Assembly (NCBI GenBank): GCA_964430245.1 | Contig: CAYSEW010000011.1 | Coordinates: 1 to 64,000 of the forward strand | Origin: CAYSEW01 sp964430245 | GTDB taxonomy: Bacteria > Bacteroidota > Bacteroidia > Flavobacteriales_D > Parvicellaceae | DNA: 64,000 nucleotides | Reading direction: 5' to 3' | Shown: in pieces, positions 61,735 to 64,000 of the stretch | Position numbering within the stretch: position 1 is the first letter of the stretch | Layout: the number at the start of each line of letters is the position of its first letter | The notes under the pieces: generated by a model | The model's database searches: none | Told to the model about the DNA's origin: nothing | The model's input: only the letters and a program-made list of their open reading frames with translations | Translations under genes and position numbers: made by a program

Positions 61735-62163
61735 CTATTTCTTTATTCCATTTTCGTACTGTATCACTCTCTGCTTACCTTCTAAGTCCCATAACATCCA
61801 TTTGCCATGCTTTTTTCCTTCTAGATAAAACCCTACATATCTTAATTTCCCATTTTCATAATAAGAAACAGTATTGCCGCTTAATAAATCATTAGAATAA
61901 TAATTCTCACTTTGTTTCTTCCCATTTGGATAATAAGAAATCCACAGGCTATCACGTTTTCCATTTTTGTATTGCCCTTTTACTTTTAGTTGACCATTAG
62001 AAAATCTTTGGTCTAAAACATCCAAATTGGATGCTTTATTATCAGTGTTATTGATTATTACATCCTTATCTTGACTTTCTATTGTGTTGTTATTACAACT
62101 AATTATCAATATGCAAAAAGAAAGAAATATTAAATAAGATAGGTAGATTAGCCTTTTCATCAT
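61735..62163 (-). CDS. Small MORN-variant lipoprotein
   Basis: 142 residues. The signal peptide ends IISC (lipobox, then NNN). At least three MORN-variant units follow: GQLKVKGQYKNGKRDSLWISYYP, SENYYSNDLLSGNTVSYYENG and LRYVGFYLEGKKHGKWMLWD. It is a small relative of the protein at 53383. Function unknown; the usual 'YwqK antitoxin' label is not supported, since no toxin is nearby. Confidence 0.78.
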   Translation of the reverse strand: MMKRLIYLSYLIFLSFCILIISCNNNTIESQDKDVIINNTDNKASNLDVLDQRFSNGQLKVKGQYKNGKRDSLWISYYPNGKKQSENYYSNDLLSGNTVSYYENGKLRYVGFYLEGKKHGKWMLWDLEGKQRVIQYENGIKK

Positions 62164-62397
62164 CTTAAATCTGTATAAACAATAAATATATCTATTCTTT
62201 AATTAACCGCTTAAAATTAAAATCAATTTTAATTGGATTTGACTGATTATGAACAAGATAAAATCTATTATTTTTACACTGAAAAAGCAATATTTAAGAC
62301 AAATAGAGAGAAAAAGTGACAATTTCAGAGAAAAAAATAGGATTATTAGATAAAAAATTAATATCTTCAACCAAATTAATTTAAAAACTTATCAGAT

Positions 62398-62592
62398 ATG
62401 GGTTACTCACACACAAACAGTAAAGGAAATACTTATTACTTACATTCAAAAGATGTACAGCTAAAAGGTGGAAGAAATCAAACAATTTATTATTTCGCAA
62501 AAGATGCAAGACCAAATGCTTGTGATCTTCCAGCTGGAAAGCAAGTAGTAGAGAGTCCAAAAACTGGACTTCCTTTCGTTAAAGGGAAATAG
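62398..62592 (+). CDS. Small conserved-looking protein (64 aa)
   Basis: 64 residues, ATG start, no signal peptide. The sequence YTNSKGNTYYLHS-like opening (here HTNSKGNTYYLHSKDVQL), then GGRNQTIYYFAKDARPNACD and a tail with VVESPKTGLPF, looks like a compact beta-rich domain. I recall similar short proteins in candidate phyla and other bacteria, always without known function, but cannot confirm here. The stand-alone position and 234-bp upstream gap suggest its own promoter. Confidence 0.6.
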   Translation: MGYSHTNSKGNTYYLHSKDVQLKGGRNQTIYYFAKDARPNACDLPAGKQVVESPKTGLPFVKGK

Positions 62593-62676
62593 TTAACTTA
62601 TTTTAATTCGTTCCTTTCATCATTGCTAAGATTTTGGCATAATGCTTGTTTAATTGTCCATGACAATCTAAAAATC

Positions 62677-62817
62677 ATGGAAAAAAACACTAAAAAGTAT
62701 CAGGCACTAAAATCTTTATCAAAAGAAATGATGAAAAGAGGAAACGTATCAGAGTATTATAAGCTACTTAACGAACTATTGGTAGTTAAAAGCCAGTTAG
62801 TAAGATTCAATTATTAA
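62677..62817 (+). CDS. Small basic helical protein (46 aa)
   Basis: 46 residues from ATG 62677; a longer frame from 62623 lacks a plausible extension. One amphipathic helix pair, basic (KKYQALKSLSKEMMKRGNVSEYYKLLNELLVVKSQLV). No recognised family. The last codons form the left arm of a hairpin at 62788-62847, so the gene may end in its own terminator. Confidence 0.45.
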   Translation: MEKNTKKYQALKSLSKEMMKRGNVSEYYKLLNELLVVKSQLVRFNY

Positions 62818-62847
62818 TAATTGAAATTACATAGCTGGCTTTTTTTC
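62788..62847 (+). terminator. Candidate nested hairpin terminator
   Basis: AAAAGCCAG at 62788 pairs with CTGGCTTTT starting at 62835, followed by a T run. Inside lies a 20-bp perfect palindrome TTCAATTATT/AATAATTGAA. The two stems together end the small gene at 62817; the T tract fits an intrinsic terminator. Confidence 0.55.
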
Positions 62848-62911
62848 TTCTTAGCTTTTATAATTACGTTTTAAGTAGCTTCCTAATGCAAGGATAAGGC
62901 AACTACTACTT

Positions 62912-63583
62912 ATGGATAGTACAATACTTCTTCACGGAATACTATTTGGGATCATTCTTAGTTTTTTAATTGGTCCCATGTTTTTTGTGCTATTGGAAAC
63001 TAGCATTAAAAAAGGAGTTAGACATGCTGTTTTTCTTGACATTGGTGTATTACTGAGCGATGTTTTATATCTAATTGCTTCTTTTTTCTTTGCACAAGAA
63101 ATCAATGACAAACTAAACGAAAACACTTATGTAAAATTTATTGCTGGAGGGATTTTTATTGCAATTGGACTGGTGTCAATTATTAAAAAATCAAGCTATC
63201 TCAAAAACACAAGCACAATTGACCTTGACTCTATAAATAATGCTGAGTCTGAAAATAAAATATTTGGCTTTAAGAAAAGAACTTACATTGCTTTAATTGC
63301 AAAGGGAATAGGTTTAAATGCTATTAACCCTGGAGTATTGATCTATTGGATTGCGGCTTGCACATACGCTACTGAAGAATTATCGATTAGCGGAAATAAC
63401 CTCATTTATTATTTTACAGCTACTTTAACTACTATGTTTTGTGTTGATCTACTAAAGATCTATTTTGCTAGTAAATTACAAAGCAGGCTTAATAATAAAA
63501 CTCTTGCTTTAATGAGTATTGTAATAGGAACTGCACTTGTGATTTTTGGGTTAGCTATTTGTTTTAGGGATTTCCATGTATGA
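62912..63583 (+). CDS. LysE family amino-acid exporter
   Basis: 223 residues with six hydrophobic helices. The N-terminal ILHGILFGIILSFLIGPMFFVLLETSIKKGVRHA follows the LysE pattern (G-x-x-x-x-x-x-x-x-G-P), and NAINPGVLIYWIAA is the typical third conserved block. Exporters of this family move basic amino acids, threonine or homoserine lactones out of the cell; substrate unknown. Its stop overlaps the next start by 4 bp (ATGA). Confidence 0.87.
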   Translation: MDSTILLHGILFGIILSFLIGPMFFVLLETSIKKGVRHAVFLDIGVLLSDVLYLIASFFFAQEINDKLNENTYVKFIAGGIFIAIGLVSIIKKSSYLKNTSTIDLDSINNAESENKIFGFKKRTYIALIAKGIGLNAINPGVLIYWIAACTYATEELSISGNNLIYYFTATLTTMFCVDLLKIYFASKLQSRLNNKTLALMSIVIGTALVIFGLAICFRDFHV

Positions 63584-64000
63584 AAGTAGATTTTATAATT
63601 GTTGGTCAAGGCTTAGCTGGAACAGTACTAGCCTTAAACTTGCTGGGAAAATCTAAATCATTTATAATAATTGATAATAATTCTACTAGTGCTAGCTCTT
63701 TTTCTGCTGCAGGGATCTCACATCCCTTATCTTTTAAAAGGCTTATATTGTCATGGAATGCTGAAAAGCTAATCCCATATGGAAGAGACTTTTATCTGCG
63801 TTCTTGTGAATTAATTAACGAATCCTGTTTTTATGATCAAGACATGATTCGGATATTTTCATCATATGAAGAGCAAAATAACTGGAACAGAAAAGCAACA
63901 GAAGTACCTTATGTTAATTTGTTAAAAAAATCATCCTTTCCTATTTCAAAACATAAAATCAATGCCCCATATGGTTATGGGTCTGTAACTAATGCAAGCA
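63580..64000 (+). CDS. FAD-dependent oxidoreductase (DAO family), cut by the window end
   Basis: The first 140 residues are present. The N-terminal dinucleotide fold is clear: DFIIVGQGLAGTVLAL (GxGxxG) with a conserved second strand IIIDNN, then SSFSAAGISHPL, a typical FAD-binding helix start in the DAO family. Homologues in Bacteroidota are annotated as FAD-binding oxidoreductases. It is translationally coupled to the LysE gene. The rest, including the substrate domain, lies outside the window. Confidence 0.8.
   Translation, partial: MKVDFIIVGQGLAGTVLALNLLGKSKSFIIIDNNSTSASSFSAAGISHPLSFKRLILSWNAEKLIPYGRDFYLRSCELINESCFYDQDMIRIFSSYEEQNNWNRKATEVPYVNLLKKSSFPISKHKINAPYGYGSVTNAS

Noticed and set aside
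62249..62353. 34-residue basic frame (MNKIKSIIF...) in the gap before 62398
   Set aside because: Composition matches AT-rich noncoding sequence, and nothing besides an ATG supports it.
62164..62397. Possible regulatory RNA; AATTAAAA/TTTTAATT inverted repeat at 62215-62234
   Set aside because: An AT-only 8-bp stem is expected by chance in this sequence and has no conserved riboswitch-like core.
1..64000. CRISPR array, prophage, complete insertion sequence, rRNA or known defence operon
   Set aside because: No regularly spaced repeats, phage structural genes, transposase with terminal repeats, rRNA segments or defence gene sets were found.

Overview
The window is an AT-rich chromosomal segment from a member of the Bacteroidota, most likely an uncultured marine Flavobacteriales-type bacterium. 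Evidence for this: genes restricted to or typical of the phylum (an IPExxxVDY protein before pyruvate kinase, DUF4292, DUF2490, a GldM C-terminal-like protein, choice-of-anchor L and DUF4886 proteins with type IX secretion C-termini, MORN-variant proteins), promoter -7 boxes of the form TAnnTTTG, and signal peptides that repeatedly end just before a glutamine. Three runs of exactly 100 N (12916-13015, 16877-16976, 24092-24191) show that this is a scaffold, probably a metagenome assembly. All three fall inside genes: an aldehyde dehydrogenase, a histidine kinase and gatA.

Layout. 1-700: a small recombinase-like gene between two copies of a 28-bp direct repeat, the only mobile-looking part. 0.77-4.4 kb: ArsC/Spx-like protein, EamA transporter, GldM-C-like and TM2 proteins, Mn-type superoxide dismutase, tRNA adenosine deaminase. 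4.4-9.5 kb: a two-gene molybdopterin oxidoreductase, with a fused iron-sulfur/membrane-anchor subunit and a cytoplasmic catalytic subunit, best explained as a SoeABC-like sulfite dehydrogenase; then a bacilliredoxin. 9.5-18 kb: gatC, plsC, trpS, an ALDH7-type dehydrogenase, a Na+/H+ antiporter, a histidine kinase and a metal-binding lipoprotein. 18-32 kb: a glutaminyl cyclase-like enzyme, polA, tatA, gatA, a LysM transglycosylase, pyk, an M42 peptidase, pheS and a cyclophilin. 32-40 kb: enoyl-CoA hydratase, then a cell-envelope run of flippase, dut, nucleotidyltransferase, TPR lipoprotein, DUF4292 lipoprotein and EnvC-like M23 protein. 40-49 kb: a HIRAN protein with an unknown partner, an LEA-2 lipoprotein, an M20 dipeptidase, two T9SS cargo proteins, gpmI, a second histidine kinase and two paralogous acidic lipoproteins, one with a Cys/Gly-rich tail. 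49-64 kb: tRNA-Phe, pheT, a second acyltransferase, MORN proteins, threonine dehydrogenase, hflX, a small cytochrome c with a 4-TM partner, tandem amidohydrolases, two tiny conserved-looking genes, a LysE exporter and the start of an FAD oxidoreductase.

Most of the window is housekeeping: translation (trpS, pheS, pheT, gatA, gatC, tadA, tRNA-Phe), glycolysis (pyk, gpmI), nucleotide and DNA metabolism (dut, polA) and envelope upkeep. The genes are tightly packed: no gene-free stretch exceeds about 300 bases, and six convergent pairs overlap at their stop codons. One functional thread links the secreted proteins to the glutaminyl cyclase-like enzyme, because eight exported proteins would expose an N-terminal Gln after signal cleavage. 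I found no CRISPR array, prophage, complete insertion sequence or rRNA. No clearly new multi-gene system stands out. The best candidates for follow-up are the fused sulfite-dehydrogenase-like complex, the Cys-rich acidic lipoprotein pair, the HIRAN pair and the repeat-flanked recombinase-like gene.
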